64,000 nt of DNA from Synechococcus sp. CBW1108. Lineage in GTDB: Bacteria; Cyanobacteriota; Cyanobacteriia; PCC-6307; Cyanobiaceae. Under the pieces are notes generated by a model. It had not been told where the DNA came from. It searched no databases and worked only from the letters and a program-made list of their open reading frames with translations. Within the stretch, counting starts at the first letter, position 1. Each line of letters begins with the position of its first letter. The stretch covers positions 1,649,277 to 1,713,276 of the forward strand of contig NZ_CP060395.1 in assembly GCF_015840335.1 (NCBI RefSeq), given 5' to 3'. Of the stretch, positions 48,026 through 57,691 are shown one piece after another. The position numbers and the translations under genes are program-made.

Positions 48026-48486
48026 ACCCCGTGCTCTGGATCCATGGCGAGGCCCTGGGGCCCACCAACCCAGCCCTGGTGGCCTATCCGGGGGCGCCGG
48101 CGGTGTTTGTTTTCGATCGGCAGCTGATCGCCCAGGCGGGCCTCAGCCTCAAGCGCCTGGGTTTCATCTATGAGTGCCTGCTGGAGTTGCCGGTCACCCT
48201 GCGCCACGGCGATGTGGCCGAGGAGGTGCTCGCCTTTGCCCGCCGCCACCGCGCCGATGGGGTGGCCACCAGCTCTGCAGTGGATCCCCGCTTCGCCGGG
48301 TTGCACCAGCGGATCGCTGCCCAGCTGCCGGTGCAGCTGCTGGAGCCGGAGCCCTTCGTGGAGCTGCCGGAGCCGGTGGATCTGCGCCGCTTCAGCCGTT
48401 ATTGGCGCCGGGCTGAGCCGGTGCTGTGGGGGCGGCGGGCTGGAGCAGGCGCTCCTCCTGCTCCAGTACGGCGTTGGGATCGCTGA
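48019..48486 (+). CDS. Photolyase N-terminal-like alpha/beta domain protein
   Basis: The 155-aa product starting MLNPVLWIHGEALGPTNPAL reads like the Rossmann-type antenna domain of photolyases: a first strand VLWIHG, AVFVFDRQLIAQAG, RLGFIYECLLELPVTLRHGDVAEEVLAFA, VATSSAVDPRF, and a linker-like tail. GTG 48019 overlaps the FAD-domain gene by seven bases. Both products may assemble into one photolyase-like protein; this is inference. The last 30 residues overlap the opposite lipoprotein gene and may not matter. Confidence 0.7.
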   Translation: MLNPVLWIHGEALGPTNPALVAYPGAPAVFVFDRQLIAQAGLSLKRLGFIYECLLELPVTLRHGDVAEEVLAFARRHRADGVATSSAVDPRFAGLHQRIAAQLPVQLLEPEPFVELPEPVDLRRFSRYWRRAEPVLWGRRAGAGAPPAPVRRWDR

Positions 48487-48976
48487 GCAGGTCGGGCTCC
48501 TCCAGCAGCGGGTAGGCCTCGGGCTTGATCTCGCTGGCTTTGCGGGGGGGCTCCAGCCAGACAAAGCTGCTGCGGGGTGAGCGCTGACGGCAGAGGGCCT
48601 CGCTCTGTTGGCGCAGGGCTCGGCGCACATCCGCGCGGGCCACGGCCTGGAAGAACTCCTCCCGTGGGGCCAGCCCCGAGCTGAATGGCGCCGTGCCGTT
48701 GCCGTTAAACAGCCGGGCCGCATCGGCGCTCCAGCGGGGCTTGCAACGGCCGCTCTGGCGGGTGTCGGTGTCGAGCCAGATGTGCAGGCCATAGCCATCG
48801 GGTTGGCTCACCACCGCCAGGCCGTCGTGGGGCACCACCCGTTGCAGGGGGTAGATCGTCCAGTTGGGGTGGCGGTGGGCAGGCACGCAGCCGCCGAGCA
48901 GGCCGGCGCCGCAGGTCGCGGCCAGGGCGCCCACCAGGGTGCGCGCTCTCCTAGGGGGAGTCAAAATTGAATTCAC
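48392..48976 (-). CDS. Putative lipoprotein, 194 aa
   Basis: From GTG 48976 the product has a basic N-terminus, a hydrophobic stretch LVGALAATCGAGLLGGC with a lipobox-like LGGC, and then a secreted-type domain. So it is probably a lipid-anchored periplasmic or outer-membrane protein. The mature part, with YGLHIWLDTDTRQSGRCKPRWSADA, is not recognised. The tail is acidic and proline-rich. It overlaps the photolyase-domain gene by 95 bases tail to tail. The start is uncertain; an upstream extension to 49057 crosses the divergent aminotransferase promoter. Confidence 0.65.
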   Translation of the reverse strand: MNSILTPPRRARTLVGALAATCGAGLLGGCVPAHRHPNWTIYPLQRVVPHDGLAVVSQPDGYGLHIWLDTDTRQSGRCKPRWSADAARLFNGNGTAPFSSGLAPREEFFQAVARADVRRALRQQSEALCRQRSPRSSFVWLEPPRKASEIKPEAYPLLEEPDLLSDPNAVLEQEERLLQPAAPTAPAQPGANNG

Positions 48977-49055
48977 AGGGCGGAGACGGCACAAATCATG
49001 GCCCTCACCCATTCCCAGCGGCGGCAAGCGTGGCGGGCGACTTAAATTGCTTGCC

Positions 49056-50261
49056 ATGCAGGTGCCCCCTTTCAGCCTCAGCGAGCAGATCCAGGAGCTG
49101 GGAGCTGCCCTCGATCAGGCTGTGCTTGAGGTGTTGCGCAGCGGTCAGTACATCGGCGGCGCCACGATCGCCAGCTTTGAGCAAGACTTCGCCGTCGCCT
49201 GTGGCGTCCCCCATGCCATCGGCTGCAACAGCGGCACCGATGCCCTGATTCTGGCCCTGCGGGGCCTGGGCATCGGCCCTGGCGATGAGGTGATCACCGC
49301 CTCGTTCAGTTTCTTTGCAACCGCGGAGGCGATCAGCGCCGTGGGCGCGACGCCGGTGTTTGTGGATGTGGCGGAGAGCAGCTATCTGATCGATCTCGAG
49401 CAGTTGGAGGCAGCCATTACCCCCGCCACCCGGGCCCTGTTGCCGGTGCACCTGTTCGGACGGCCCGTCGACATGGAGCGGGTCTGTGCCATCGCGGCGC
49501 GCTATGGCCTCAAGGTGGTCGAAGACTGCGCCCAGGCCACCGGCGCCAGCTGGGCTGGCCGGCCGGTCGGCAGTTGGGGGGATGTGGGCTGCTTCAGCTT
49601 CTTCCCCACCAAGAATCTCGGTGCTGGCGGCGATGGCGGTGCTATCACCTGTCGCGATGGGGCCCTGGCCCAGACCATCCGGGAGCTGGCGGTGCACGGC
49701 ATGCCGCGCCGCTACCTGCACACCGCCCTTGGCTACAACAGCCGCCTTGACGCCATGCAGGCGGCCGTTCTGAACGTCAAGCTGCCCCACCTGCCCCGCT
49801 GGGTGGAACGCCGCGGCGCCATCGCCCGTCGGTACAGCGAGCAGCTCGGGGCCCTGGCAGCGGTTGCCTTGCCGCCGGCCGGACCCCCTGGCCACAGCTG
49901 GAATCAGTTCGTTATCCGGGTGCCCCAGTGCCCCGGGGCCAAGGCCTGTGGGGCGACCCCTGGCACCTGCCTGCCCTCCTCCGATAGTGCCGTCTTTGGC
50001 CTGCCGGAGGCTTGCTGCCGCGACTGGCTCAAGCAGCAGCTGCAGGATGCCGGAGTCAGCACGATCATCTACTACCCGATCCCGATCCACCGCCAGCCCG
50101 CCTACGCCGATCTGGGCTACGGCCCCGGCTCCCTGCCAGTCACCGAACGGCTCTGCTCTGAGGTGCTCAGCCTGCCGATTTTCCCAGAGCTCAGCGAGGC
50201 CCAGCAGCAGCGGGTGATTGAGGTGCTGGCCAGGGTGGTTCAGCCCCTGATCGTGGCGTAG
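49056..50261 (+). CDS. DegT/DnrJ/EryC1/StrS-family aminotransferase
   Basis: The 401-aa pyridoxal-phosphate enzyme has IGCNSGTDALILALRGLGIGPGDEVI, the strand FVDVAESSYLIDLEQLEAAI, VVEDCAQATGA, and SFFPTKNLGAGGDGGAI, in which K is the cofactor lysine. Also present are GYNSRLDAMQAAVL and IYYPIPIHRQPAY. Family members make amino sugars for surface polysaccharides or antibiotics. The insertion PQCPGAKACGATPGTCLPSSDS near residue 290 is unusual and cysteine-rich. ATG 49056; upstream extension rejected. Confidence 0.9.
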   Translation: MQVPPFSLSEQIQELGAALDQAVLEVLRSGQYIGGATIASFEQDFAVACGVPHAIGCNSGTDALILALRGLGIGPGDEVITASFSFFATAEAISAVGATPVFVDVAESSYLIDLEQLEAAITPATRALLPVHLFGRPVDMERVCAIAARYGLKVVEDCAQATGASWAGRPVGSWGDVGCFSFFPTKNLGAGGDGGAITCRDGALAQTIRELAVHGMPRRYLHTALGYNSRLDAMQAAVLNVKLPHLPRWVERRGAIARRYSEQLGALAAVALPPAGPPGHSWNQFVIRVPQCPGAKACGATPGTCLPSSDSAVFGLPEACCRDWLKQQLQDAGVSTIIYYPIPIHRQPAYADLGYGPGSLPVTERLCSEVLSLPIFPELSEAQQQRVIEVLARVVQPLIVA

Positions 50262-51718
50262 AGCGTCTTGAACCGGGCCTGCTGGATCTTGTGGTTCACC
50301 AGCGGCGCCGGGTAGCCGCGGCGTTCCAGCGGGGCGATCTCGCCACTGATCAGGTCGCGGGTGGCCACATGGCGCAGCTCCGGCAGCCAGGTGCGGATGT
50401 AATCGCCATCGGCATCGAATTTGGAGGCCTGGGTGGCGGGGTTGAAGATGCGCAGGGGCTTGGGGTCCATGCCGCTGCTGGCGCTCCACTGCCAGCCGCC
50501 GTTGTTGGCGGCCAGGTCGCCATCCACCAGCCGGGCCATGAACGCAGATTCGCCCCAGCGCCAGTCGCAGATCAGGTCCTTCACCAGGAAGGAGGCAACG
50601 ATCATGCGGCAGCGGTTGTGCATCCAGCCGCTGGCGTTGAGCTGGCGCATGGCCGCATCGATGATCGGCATGCCGGTGAGGCCGTCGCGCCAGGCCTCAA
50701 ACCAGCCCTGGTCGTTCTCCCAGGGGAAGGCGCGCCACTGGGGCCGGTAGGGCCCATCCGCCAGCTCCGGAAAGTGGAATAGGGCCTGCTGGTAGAACTC
50801 GCGCCAGGCCAGCTCCTGCTCCCACACCTGGATGGAGTGGCGCTCCTCGTCGCTGCGGGCCAGGGGCCGGGCCTGCTGGGCCGCAGCCCAGGCCTGGCGC
50901 GGGCTGAGGGTGCCGAACTTGAGGGCGGCGCTCAGCCCTGAGGTGCCCGCCTCAGCCGGCAGGTTGCGCCCTGGTTCGTAGCCCAGCAGGGGGATGGGGC
51001 GGCCAGCACCATCGCAGAAGGCCGCAAGCTGCGCCTGGGCCGCGGCTTCGCCGGGCCGGCAGGGGCAGAGCTCGGCGCCATTAAAACCATGCTTCCAAAA
51101 ACCGTGCTCCAAAAAACCGTGCTCCAGCTCTGGGCTGGCGACCGGCAGGCTTTGCAGAGCCTCGGTCAGTTGGGCGGGATCAAGATTGATCAGGGCGCTC
51201 GCCGGCGGCAGGGGATCCAGGTTGCTGGCCTGCTCCACCTGGCCGCGCCAGTTGCGCCAGAAGGGTCCGTAGACCCGGTAGGGCTCGCCGGCGCCGGTTT
51301 TAAGGGCTTCGGGCGGGATCAGCAGCTGGTCCCAGTCGGCCAGCACCTTGCGCCCCTCCGCCTGCAGGGCCCGGGCCACCCGCCGGTCGCGCTCGCGCCC
51401 GAAGGGTTCCACGTCCCGGTTCCAGGCCACCACTTCGGCGCCGATGGCGCCTGCCAGGCGGGGCAGCAGCTCGGCCGGGTCTCCGCGGAGGATCAGCAGC
51501 CGGCTGCCGGCCTGCTGCCAGCTCTGCTGCAGCTCCAGCAGGCTCTCAGACAGAAACCACAGCCGCGCCGGCGCCATCGTGGGCTCCGAGAGGATGGCGG
51601 GGTCGAGCACAAACACCCCGGTTACGGCCGGGGTGGAGGCGGCCGCGGCGGCCAGGGCCCGGTTGTCGGCCAGGCGCAGGTCACGGCGGTGCCAGAACAG
51701 CCAGCGTGGTGGAGTCAT
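50240..51718 (-). CDS. phrA: Deoxyribodipyrimidine photo-lyase
   Basis: The 492-aa class I CPD photolyase has LFWHRRDLRLADNRAL at the N-terminus, the ELAWREFYQQALFHFPELA motif, DAAMRQLNASGWMHNRCRMIVASFLVKDL, and the DLAANNGGWQWSASSGMD FAD-site block. It repairs UV-induced cyclobutane dimers using blue light. A short tandem repeat (EHGFLEHGFWKHGF) lies in the variable linker near residue 200. The gene overlaps the aminotransferase by 22 bases tail to tail. Confidence 0.95.
   Translation of the reverse strand: MTPPRWLFWHRRDLRLADNRALAAAAASTPAVTGVFVLDPAILSEPTMAPARLWFLSESLLELQQSWQQAGSRLLILRGDPAELLPRLAGAIGAEVVAWNRDVEPFGRERDRRVARALQAEGRKVLADWDQLLIPPEALKTGAGEPYRVYGPFWRNWRGQVEQASNLDPLPPASALINLDPAQLTEALQSLPVASPELEHGFLEHGFWKHGFNGAELCPCRPGEAAAQAQLAAFCDGAGRPIPLLGYEPGRNLPAEAGTSGLSAALKFGTLSPRQAWAAAQQARPLARSDEERHSIQVWEQELAWREFYQQALFHFPELADGPYRPQWRAFPWENDQGWFEAWRDGLTGMPIIDAAMRQLNASGWMHNRCRMIVASFLVKDLICDWRWGESAFMARLVDGDLAANNGGWQWSASSGMDPKPLRIFNPATQASKFDADGDYIRTWLPELRHVATRDLISGEIAPLERRGYPAPLVNHKIQQARFKTLYATIRG
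51085..51129. repeat. Short tandem repeat inside the photolyase gene
   Basis: Three tandem copies of a 15-base unit, consensus near AAAACCGTGCTCCA, encode EHGF/EHGF/KHGF on the minus strand. The unit is in frame, so copy-number change would not break the protein. It falls in the linker between antenna and FAD domains. Confidence 0.6.
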
Positions 51719-51745
51719 CAGATCGCTCCAAACGGCTTAGACCTC

Positions 51746-52306
51746 TCAGATTCCCAGCAGCTGCTTGGCCCGCAGCCAGGCGGTGACGCTCTTGCCATCG
51801 AGGTATTCATTGCCGCTGGCCAGGGCCCCGTCCAGTTCGCCTGGCTCCATCAGCAGCACCTCCAGGTCTTCGTCGTCATCGCCGGCGGGGGGCTGCTCGA
51901 GGGCTGTGAGCTCCCGGGCCAGAAACAGGTGGATCACCTCATCGGAGTAGCCCGGACACGGCAACATCGCGCCGAGCGGATCCCAGCGGCTGGCGCTGTA
52001 GCCGGCCTCCTCCTGCAGCTCCCGCTGCATGGTGCCGAGGGGTTCCTCGCCGGCATCGAGGGTGCCGGCGGGAAACTCCAGCAGGCGGGTGGCCACGGCG
52101 AAGCGGTATTGGCGCAGGACCACCACCCGACCGTCGTCGAGTATGGGCACTGCCAGGGAGGCACCGGGGTGGCGGATCACGCCGAAACTGCCCACCAGCC
52201 CCATCGGCAGCTCCATCCGGTTGATCTCGAAGCGCAGCTTGCGGGCGTCGAGGACGGCGGTGGTTTCGAGGTGGCGCGAGGGCTCGGGAGAGGGTAGGGG
52301 CGCCAT
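51746..52306 (-). CDS. NUDIX hydrolase, ADP-ribose pyrophosphatase-like
   Basis: The 186-aa protein has an intact Nudix box GTLDAGEEPLGTMQRELQEEAGY fitting GX5EX7REUXEEXGU, near residues 80-102. The surrounding strands (VVLRQYRFAVATRLLEFPAG) are those of ADP-ribose or GDP-mannose pyrophosphatases. It hydrolyses nucleoside diphosphates linked to another moiety; exact substrate unknown. ATG 52306. Same strand as folK and the photolyase, spacing under 45 bases each side. Confidence 0.9.
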   Translation of the reverse strand: MAPLPSPEPSRHLETTAVLDARKLRFEINRMELPMGLVGSFGVIRHPGASLAVPILDDGRVVVLRQYRFAVATRLLEFPAGTLDAGEEPLGTMQRELQEEAGYSASRWDPLGAMLPCPGYSDEVIHLFLARELTALEQPPAGDDDEDLEVLLMEPGELDGALASGNEYLDGKSVTAWLRAKQLLGI

Positions 52307-52347
52307 GGTCGGGTGGGTGGGGTGGTGGCGGATGGGGCCAGCATGGC

Positions 52348-52920
52348 CTATGCGGGCCAGTCATCGCTGCCAGGTAGGGCCAGGGGCGGCGCCTCGTCCA
52401 GCTGGGGTAGCAGTTGCTCCAGCAGGGCCTGACAGGTCAGGGCAGGCCACCCGGACGGTTGGCCGGGGGGCACCAGCTTGGCGTCGATGGCGGCCAGCGG
52501 CGCCAGCACGAAGGAGCGCTCCAGCAGGCGGGGGTGGGGCAGCTGCAGGGCCGCGTCGTCGCAGACCAGATCCCCCCACCAGAGCAGGTCGAGGTCGAGG
52601 CTGCGGGGCCCACAGTGCACCAGACGCTGACGACCGAAGCGGGTCTCCAGAGTCTGCAGCTGCCGCAGCAGGGAGTGGGGCTCAAGGTGCGGCAGGGGTG
52701 GCAGGGGCGGCCCCAGCAGCAGTACGGCGTTGCAATAGGGCGGCTGGTCCGCGGGTCCACCCACCGGTTCGGTGCGGAACAGCGGCGACCAGCGACAGCG
52801 GGCCGGCTGCACCAGCTCAGCCAGCAGCGGGCGCACCGCCGCGAGGGTTGCGGCAGGATCGCCCAGGTTGGCACCGAGGGCGATGGCGATGGTGTCTGCC
52901 ATCGGGGAGGGCACGATCAC
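52348..52920 (-). CDS. folK: 2-amino-4-hydroxy-6-hydroxymethyldihydropteridine pyrophosphokinase
   Basis: The 190-aa HPPK adds pyrophosphate to the pterin in folate synthesis. Motifs: IALGANLGDP, SPLFRTEPVGGPADQPPYCNAVL, and RSLDLDLLWWGD followed by LPHPRLLERSFVLAPLAAI. These form the standard signature. GTG 52920 overlaps the upstream TGA (GTGA); ATG 52902 is also in frame. Confidence 0.94.
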   Translation of the reverse strand: MIVPSPMADTIAIALGANLGDPAATLAAVRPLLAELVQPARCRWSPLFRTEPVGGPADQPPYCNAVLLLGPPLPPLPHLEPHSLLRQLQTLETRFGRQRLVHCGPRSLDLDLLWWGDLVCDDAALQLPHPRLLERSFVLAPLAAIDAKLVPPGQPSGWPALTCQALLEQLLPQLDEAPPLALPGSDDWPA

Positions 52921-53744
52921 CGGGGCACCCGTGGGTGCGGCTCGGCGATCACCGGGTTGGTGAGTTGGCCGATGGCTTCGATTTCAATGCTGACGCTGTC
53001 GCCGGGTTTCAGCCAGCGGGGCGGATCGGCCGCCATGCCCACACCCTCGGGGGTGCCGGTGAGGATCACCGTGCCGGGCAGCAGGGTGGTGCTGCCGCTG
53101 AGAAACTCGATCAGGGCCGGCACGTCGAAGATCATGTCGTCGGTGCTGGCATCTTGCACACAGGTGCCGTTCAGCAGGGTGCGTAGCTGCAGGGCATTGG
53201 GATTGGGGATTGCCCCGGCGGTTACCAGGCAGGGGCCGAGCGGGGCGAAGGTGTCGAAGGTCTTGCCTCGACACCACTGGCCCCCGCCTAGTTCTGGCAG
53301 CTTCTGCCAGTCCCTGGCACTGACGTCATTGGCGCAGGTGTAACCGAGTACGTAATCCAGGGCCTCGGTGCGCGCCACATTCTTGCAGCGGCGGCCAATC
53401 ACCACTGCCAGTTCAGCCTCATAGTCAACCGCTGTGCTGGCAAGAGTTATGGGCAGCTCGATCGGCGCGCCGGGGTGCTGCAGCGCCGAAGGGGACTTCA
53501 TGAACAGCACGGGCCGCCGCGGTATCGAGGCCCCCGTCTCGGCGGCGTGGCGGCGGTAGTTGAGGCCTATGCAGAAGATGGCTCGGGGCTCGATCGGCGC
53601 CAGCAGGCGGGCCACTCGGGCTGGTTCGCCACTGGGCTCCGGTTTGTGGAACAGGTCGCCCACCAGACGCTCCTGGCGGCCATCGGGATGAACAACCCCA
53701 TGGTGAATCGCCCCGTCGGCATCGGCGTAGCGAATGATCTTCAT
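52917..53744 (-). CDS. Fumarylacetoacetate hydrolase family protein
   Basis: The 275-aa protein has the FAH-fold core: [40 protein letters not shown] with metal-binding acidic residues, [14 protein letters not shown], and [14 protein letters not shown] near the C-terminus. Such enzymes hydrolyse or decarboxylate beta-keto acids, such as acylpyruvates or oxaloacetate. Substrate unknown. ATG 53744; a frame running to 54485 lies inside chlD and is rejected. Divergent from chlD. Confidence 0.92.
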   Translation of the reverse strand: MKIIRYADADGAIHHGVVHPDGRQERLVGDLFHKPEPSGEPARVARLLAPIEPRAIFCIGLNYRRHAAETGASIPRRPVLFMKSPSALQHPGAPIELPITLASTAVDYEAELAVVIGRRCKNVARTEALDYVLGYTCANDVSARDWQKLPELGGGQWCRGKTFDTFAPLGPCLVTAGAIPNPNALQLRTLLNGTCVQDASTDDMIFDVPALIEFLSGSTTLLPGTVILTGTPEGVGMAADPPRWLKPGDSVSIEIEAIGQLTNPVIAEPHPRVPR

Positions 53745-53816
53745 AGCCGGGGATCGACGGCGCCTGGGCCCAGCCTGCCCGAGACTGCACCTACCCCGCC
53801 GGTCCTCTGCGTCTCC

Positions 53817-55928
53817 ATGGTCGCCAGTGCCCCCAGCCCCGTCGGCTCCTGTGCGGCCGCCGCCGCCGCCCGGGCCTTCCCGCTGGCGGCGATCACCGGG
53901 CACGGCACCTTGAAGCTGGCCCTGCTGCTGGCGGCGGTGGATCCGGGCCTGGGCGGGGTGGTGATCGCCGGGGGCCGGGGCACCGGCAAATCCGTGCTGG
54001 CCCGGGGCCTGCATGCCCTGCTGCCACCGATCGATGTGCTCAATGTCGGCGGCCAGACCCCCAACATTGACCCCCAGCGCCCCGCCGACTGGGATGCCGC
54101 CACCTGCGCCCGGCTGACCGAGCTCGGCGCCGACCCCAGCGGCGGAGACCCCAATGTCCTGCTGCCCACCACCGTGGTGCCCGCCCCGTTCGTGCAGGTG
54201 CCCCTGGGCGTCAGCGAAGACCGGCTGCTGGGCTCGGTGGATGTGACCGCCTCGCTGGCGGCGGGCGCGCCGGTGTTTCAGCCGGGGCTGCTGGCGGAGG
54301 CCCACCGGGGGGTGCTCTACATCGATGAGCTCAACCTGCTCGACGCCAACATCACCAACCTGTTGCTGGCGGCGGTGGGCAGTGGCGAAAACCGGATCGA
54401 GCGTGAAGGCCTGAGCCTCAGCCATCCCTGCCGCTGCCTGCTGATCGCCACCTTCAATCCCGAGGAGGGGGCGGTGCGCGACCACCTGCTCGATCGCTTC
54501 GCGATCTGTCTGTCAGCCAACCAGGTGCTGGAGCTGGAGCAGCGGGTGGAGATCACCCGCAGCGCCCTGGACCAGGCCGAGTCGAGTGAGGTCTTCCGGG
54601 CCCGCTGGCAGGAGGAAACCGATGCCTTGGCCACCCAGCTGCTGCTGGCGCGCCAGTGGTTGCCGGATGTGCAGATCGCCCGCGAGCAGATCGCTTACCT
54701 GGTGACCGAGGCCACCCGCGGCGGCGTGGAGGGCCATCGCAGCGAGCTCTATGCCGTGCGCGTCGCCCGCGCCCATGCCGCCCTCTGCGGCCGGGATCGG
54801 GTGGAGGTCGACGACCTGCAGGTGGCGGTGCGCCTGGTGATCGCGCCGCGGGCCCTGCAGCTGCCCCCGCCCGATCCCGACCAGCCCCTGGAGCCACCCC
54901 CACCCCCGCCCCAGGGCGAGCAGCCGCCGGAGGAACCCGAGGCGCCGGACAACGAGCAGGAAACCGACGAACCGGACGACCAGGACGAGAACGAGGAGGA
55001 GGACGACACCCCCGAGGACCAGGCGCCGCCCCAGGTGCCCGAGGAGTTCCTGCTGGATCCGGAGGCCGTTGCCATCGATCCCGACCTGCTGCTGTTCTCA
55101 GCGGCCAGGGCCAGGACCGGTGGCAGCGGCAAGCGCTCGCTGGTTTTCAGCGACTCCCGCGGCCGCTACGTGAAGCCGATGCTGCCCCGCGGCCCGGTCA
55201 AGCGCATTGCTGTCGATGCGACCCTCCGGGCCGCAGCGCCGTACCAGAGATCTCGTCGTGAACGGGAGCCCCATCGCAGGGTGATCGTCGAAGACGGTGA
55301 CCTGCGGGCCAAGCAGCTGCAGCGCAAGGCCGGAGCCCTGGTGATTTTCTTGGTGGATGCCAGCGGCTCGATGGCCCTCAACCGCATGCAGAGCGCCAAG
55401 GGGGCCGTGATCCGGCTGCTCACCGAGGCCTATGAAAACCGCGACGAGGTTGCCCTGATTCCCTTCCGCGGCGAGCAAGCCGAGGTGCTCCTCCCCCCCA
55501 CCCGTTCGATCACCGCCGCGCGGCGGCGGCTGGAATCGATGCCCTGCGGCGGCGGCTCCCCCCTGGCCCATGGCCTCTCCCAGGCCGCCCGGGTGGGGGC
55601 CAACGCCCTGGCCACTGGCGATCTCGGCCAGGTGGTGGTGGTGGCGATCACCGACGGCCGCGGCAATGTGCCCCTGGGCCGGTCCCTGGGCCAGCCGGAG
55701 CTCGAGGGCGAGGAGCCGGTGGACCTCAAGGAGGAGGTCAAGCAGGTGGCCAGCCGTTACCGGGCCCTGGGCCTCAAGTTGCTGGTGATCGACACCGAGC
55801 GCAAGTTCATCGGCAGCGGCATGGGCAAGGAACTGGCCGAGGCCGCCGGGGGCAAGTATGTGCAGCTGCCCAAGGCCAGCGATCAGGCCATCGCCGCCAT
55901 CGCCATGGAGGCGATCAGCGGGGTGTAG
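53817..55928 (+). CDS. chlD: Magnesium chelatase subunit ChlD
   Basis: The 703-aa subunit works with ChlI and ChlH to insert Mg into protoporphyrin IX for chlorophyll. N-terminal AAA domain with [32 protein letters not shown] and [12 protein letters not shown] proline/acidic linker lies near residues 355-405 (PPPPPP, then a Glu/Asp run). C-terminal von Willebrand A domain with MIDAS motif DASGSMALN. The chosen ATG 53817 gives normal ChlD length. The stop overlaps the mlaD-like gene. Confidence 0.96.
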   Translation: MVASAPSPVGSCAAAAAARAFPLAAITGHGTLKLALLLAAVDPGLGGVVIAGGRGTGKSVLARGLHALLPPIDVLNVGGQTPNIDPQRPADWDAATCARLTELGADPSGGDPNVLLPTTVVPAPFVQVPLGVSEDRLLGSVDVTASLAAGAPVFQPGLLAEAHRGVLYIDELNLLDANITNLLLAAVGSGENRIEREGLSLSHPCRCLLIATFNPEEGAVRDHLLDRFAICLSANQVLELEQRVEITRSALDQAESSEVFRARWQEETDALATQLLLARQWLPDVQIAREQIAYLVTEATRGGVEGHRSELYAVRVARAHAALCGRDRVEVDDLQVAVRLVIAPRALQLPPPDPDQPLEPPPPPPQGEQPPEEPEAPDNEQETDEPDDQDENEEEDDTPEDQAPPQVPEEFLLDPEAVAIDPDLLLFSAARARTGGSGKRSLVFSDSRGRYVKPMLPRGPVKRIAVDATLRAAAPYQRSRREREPHRRVIVEDGDLRAKQLQRKAGALVIFLVDASGSMALNRMQSAKGAVIRLLTEAYENRDEVALIPFRGEQAEVLLPPTRSITAARRRLESMPCGGGSPLAHGLSQAARVGANALATGDLGQVVVVAITDGRGNVPLGRSLGQPELEGEEPVDLKEEVKQVASRYRALGLKLLVIDTERKFIGSGMGKELAEAAGGKYVQLPKASDQAIAAIAMEAISGV

Positions 55929-56811
55929 GCGTAGCTTTTGTTTGGGCTGGATAGAGCTCGTCGAAGAATTTGCCCAGCCCCTCGGCCACGCTGCGGATGC
56001 TGTCCATAAAGCGCGGGTCGTCGGTGAGCTTGGCCACATCCCCACCGACGGCATTCCATTTTGCGGTGAGCTGCTCGGCGTTGCTGACGGTGGCCTGGAG
56101 CTCGTTCAGGGTTTTTGGATTGTCGAGGGCGGCGAGCAGGCGGCGCAGGTGGGCCGAGCTGCTGTTCAGGTTGGTGATCGTGGGCTCGGCAGCCCGCACC
56201 GAGGTTTCCAGCTGCCTGGCCAGGGACTGGCCATCCTTCATGAAGGCGGAGGTGTCTTTGGCGGTGCGCTCGAAGCTGCTGGCCGCCGTCGACACTTTGC
56301 TCAGCAACTTCATCTGGTCTGTTTCCACCAACATCTTGTGCATCAAGGTGGTCACATTGGTGAGGCTGGGCCCCGGAGCCCCCTCGATGGTGGCCCCATT
56401 GCACAGGGCCACGCTTGGGTTGCAGTTCTTGGAGCGGGGGTTTGCCGAGCCCGGCGGCAGGGGCTTGCCGGCGCTGATCAGGGCAACCTCCGCCTCGCCG
56501 CCCAGCAGGGAGGCTTCCCCAACCTGGGCCATGGCCGGCAGGGCCAGCTTCAGATCTGGGTGGTTGATCTCCAGTTCGGCAACCACCGCCTCCGGACTGA
56601 TCGTTACTTTGCGCACGCTGCCGATCAGCACCCCCCGATAGGTGACAGGTGAACGTTCGGCCAGTCCTGCTGCTTCGGCAAAACTGACCTTCACCATCCA
56701 GTTCTGGCGGCTTAAGGAAATGCCCCGCAACCAGAAGGAGAGCCCCACCGCACTGGCGATCGCCGCCAAAAGGGAGAAACCGACGGTCGCTTCGCGGATA
56801 CTGCGGCGCAT
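55915..56811 (-). CDS. MlaD/MCE-family lipid transport protein
   Basis: The 298-aa protein has one N-terminal membrane helix ([23 protein letters not shown]), then the MCE domain with [27 protein letters not shown] near residues 55-85. A long helical C-terminal region follows. MCE proteins form the periplasmic part of ABC lipid transporters between inner and outer membranes. The ATP-binding partner is the gene four bases upstream. No permease (MlaE/YrbE) gene is in the window. ATG 56811. Confidence 0.9.
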   Translation of the reverse strand: MRRSIREATVGFSLLAAIASAVGLSFWLRGISLSRQNWMVKVSFAEAAGLAERSPVTYRGVLIGSVRKVTISPEAVVAELEINHPDLKLALPAMAQVGEASLLGGEAEVALISAGKPLPPGSANPRSKNCNPSVALCNGATIEGAPGPSLTNVTTLMHKMLVETDQMKLLSKVSTAASSFERTAKDTSAFMKDGQSLARQLETSVRAAEPTITNLNSSSAHLRRLLAALDNPKTLNELQATVSNAEQLTAKWNAVGGDVAKLTDDPRFMDSIRSVAEGLGKFFDELYPAQTKATPTPR

Positions 56812-56815
56812 GGAT

Positions 56816-57577
56816 TCAGAGCTCCGCCGGCTGCATCGGTCCGCGCAGACTACCGCTCCTGAACTGCACCACGTAGGGGTCGCTGCTGGAGCGATAGGCA
56901 TCAACCGTGCCACTCCAGCGGAACTTGCCGTCGTAGAGCAGCACTACCCGTTGGGCGGACCGCTCGATGGTGCTGTGGACGTGACTCACGATCACCGAGG
57001 TGGCCTGGGCCACATGGGTGGTTCGCACAATCAGGTCTTCTATGCGGGTGCAGGCCATGGGGTCGAGGCCGGCGGTGGGTTCGTCGAATAGCAGCAGGGG
57101 CATCTGTTCGTCTTGCTTGCCCGGATCATTGATCAGGGCCCGCGCAAAGCTGACCCGTTTCTGCATGCCACCGCTGAGTTCGCCGGGAAGTTGCTCTTCA
57201 ACTCCGTAGAGCCCCACGGCATTGAGGGCGGCGCTAACCCGCTCGCGAATCACCTTTTCACCGAGGCGCCCATGGCGGTAGAGCAGGAAGCCGACGTTTT
57301 CACGTACCGTCAGCGAGCCCAGCAGGGCCGGGTTCTGAAACACCAGCCTCACGTCCGGAGGAGTGCGCTGGTCGAGGCGCAGGTAGTTCTGGTGAATGCC
57401 GTAGAGGCTGAGCTTGCCGCTGTTGGGCAACAGCAAGCCGGCCAGCAGGCGCAGAATCGTCGATTTCCCTGCCCCGGAGGGCCCCACCACCACGAGGCGT
57501 TCTCCGGGGGCGACCTGCAGGCTCACCTCGTCGAGCACCGGGCGGGAGCGGCCCCAGCGGACGCTGAGGTTGGCCAT
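56816..57577 (-). CDS. ABC transporter ATP-binding protein (MlaF-like)
   Basis: The 253-aa ATPase has Walker A VVGPSGAGKST, Q-loop LVFQNPAL, signature LSGGMQKRVSFARAL, Walker B LLLFDEPTAGLDP and H-loop SVIVSHVHS. The GGMQKR signature is typical of MlaF/Mkl ATPases of MCE systems. It should power the lipid transporter together with the adjacent MlaD-like protein. ATG 57577. Confidence 0.93.
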   Translation of the reverse strand: MANLSVRWGRSRPVLDEVSLQVAPGERLVVVGPSGAGKSTILRLLAGLLLPNSGKLSLYGIHQNYLRLDQRTPPDVRLVFQNPALLGSLTVRENVGFLLYRHGRLGEKVIRERVSAALNAVGLYGVEEQLPGELSGGMQKRVSFARALINDPGKQDEQMPLLLFDEPTAGLDPMACTRIEDLIVRTTHVAQATSVIVSHVHSTIERSAQRVVLLYDGKFRWSGTVDAYRSSSDPYVVQFRSGSLRGPMQPAEL

Positions 57578-57691
57578 CTCGGCAAGGGGTGGTGGGGCGG
57601 AGGAGGCCAGTGCGGAGACCCGGGATCAGGCCCCATCCTGGCCTTTCCTGGTGGCGAAAGCCCTCCGTAGAGTTCAGCGGTCTCCAGCCAC

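Noticed and set aside
47189-48486. A frameshifted single photolyase gene
   Set aside because: The FAD domain comes first and the alpha/beta domain second, so no single frameshift restores normal order. Each has its own start and complete domain.
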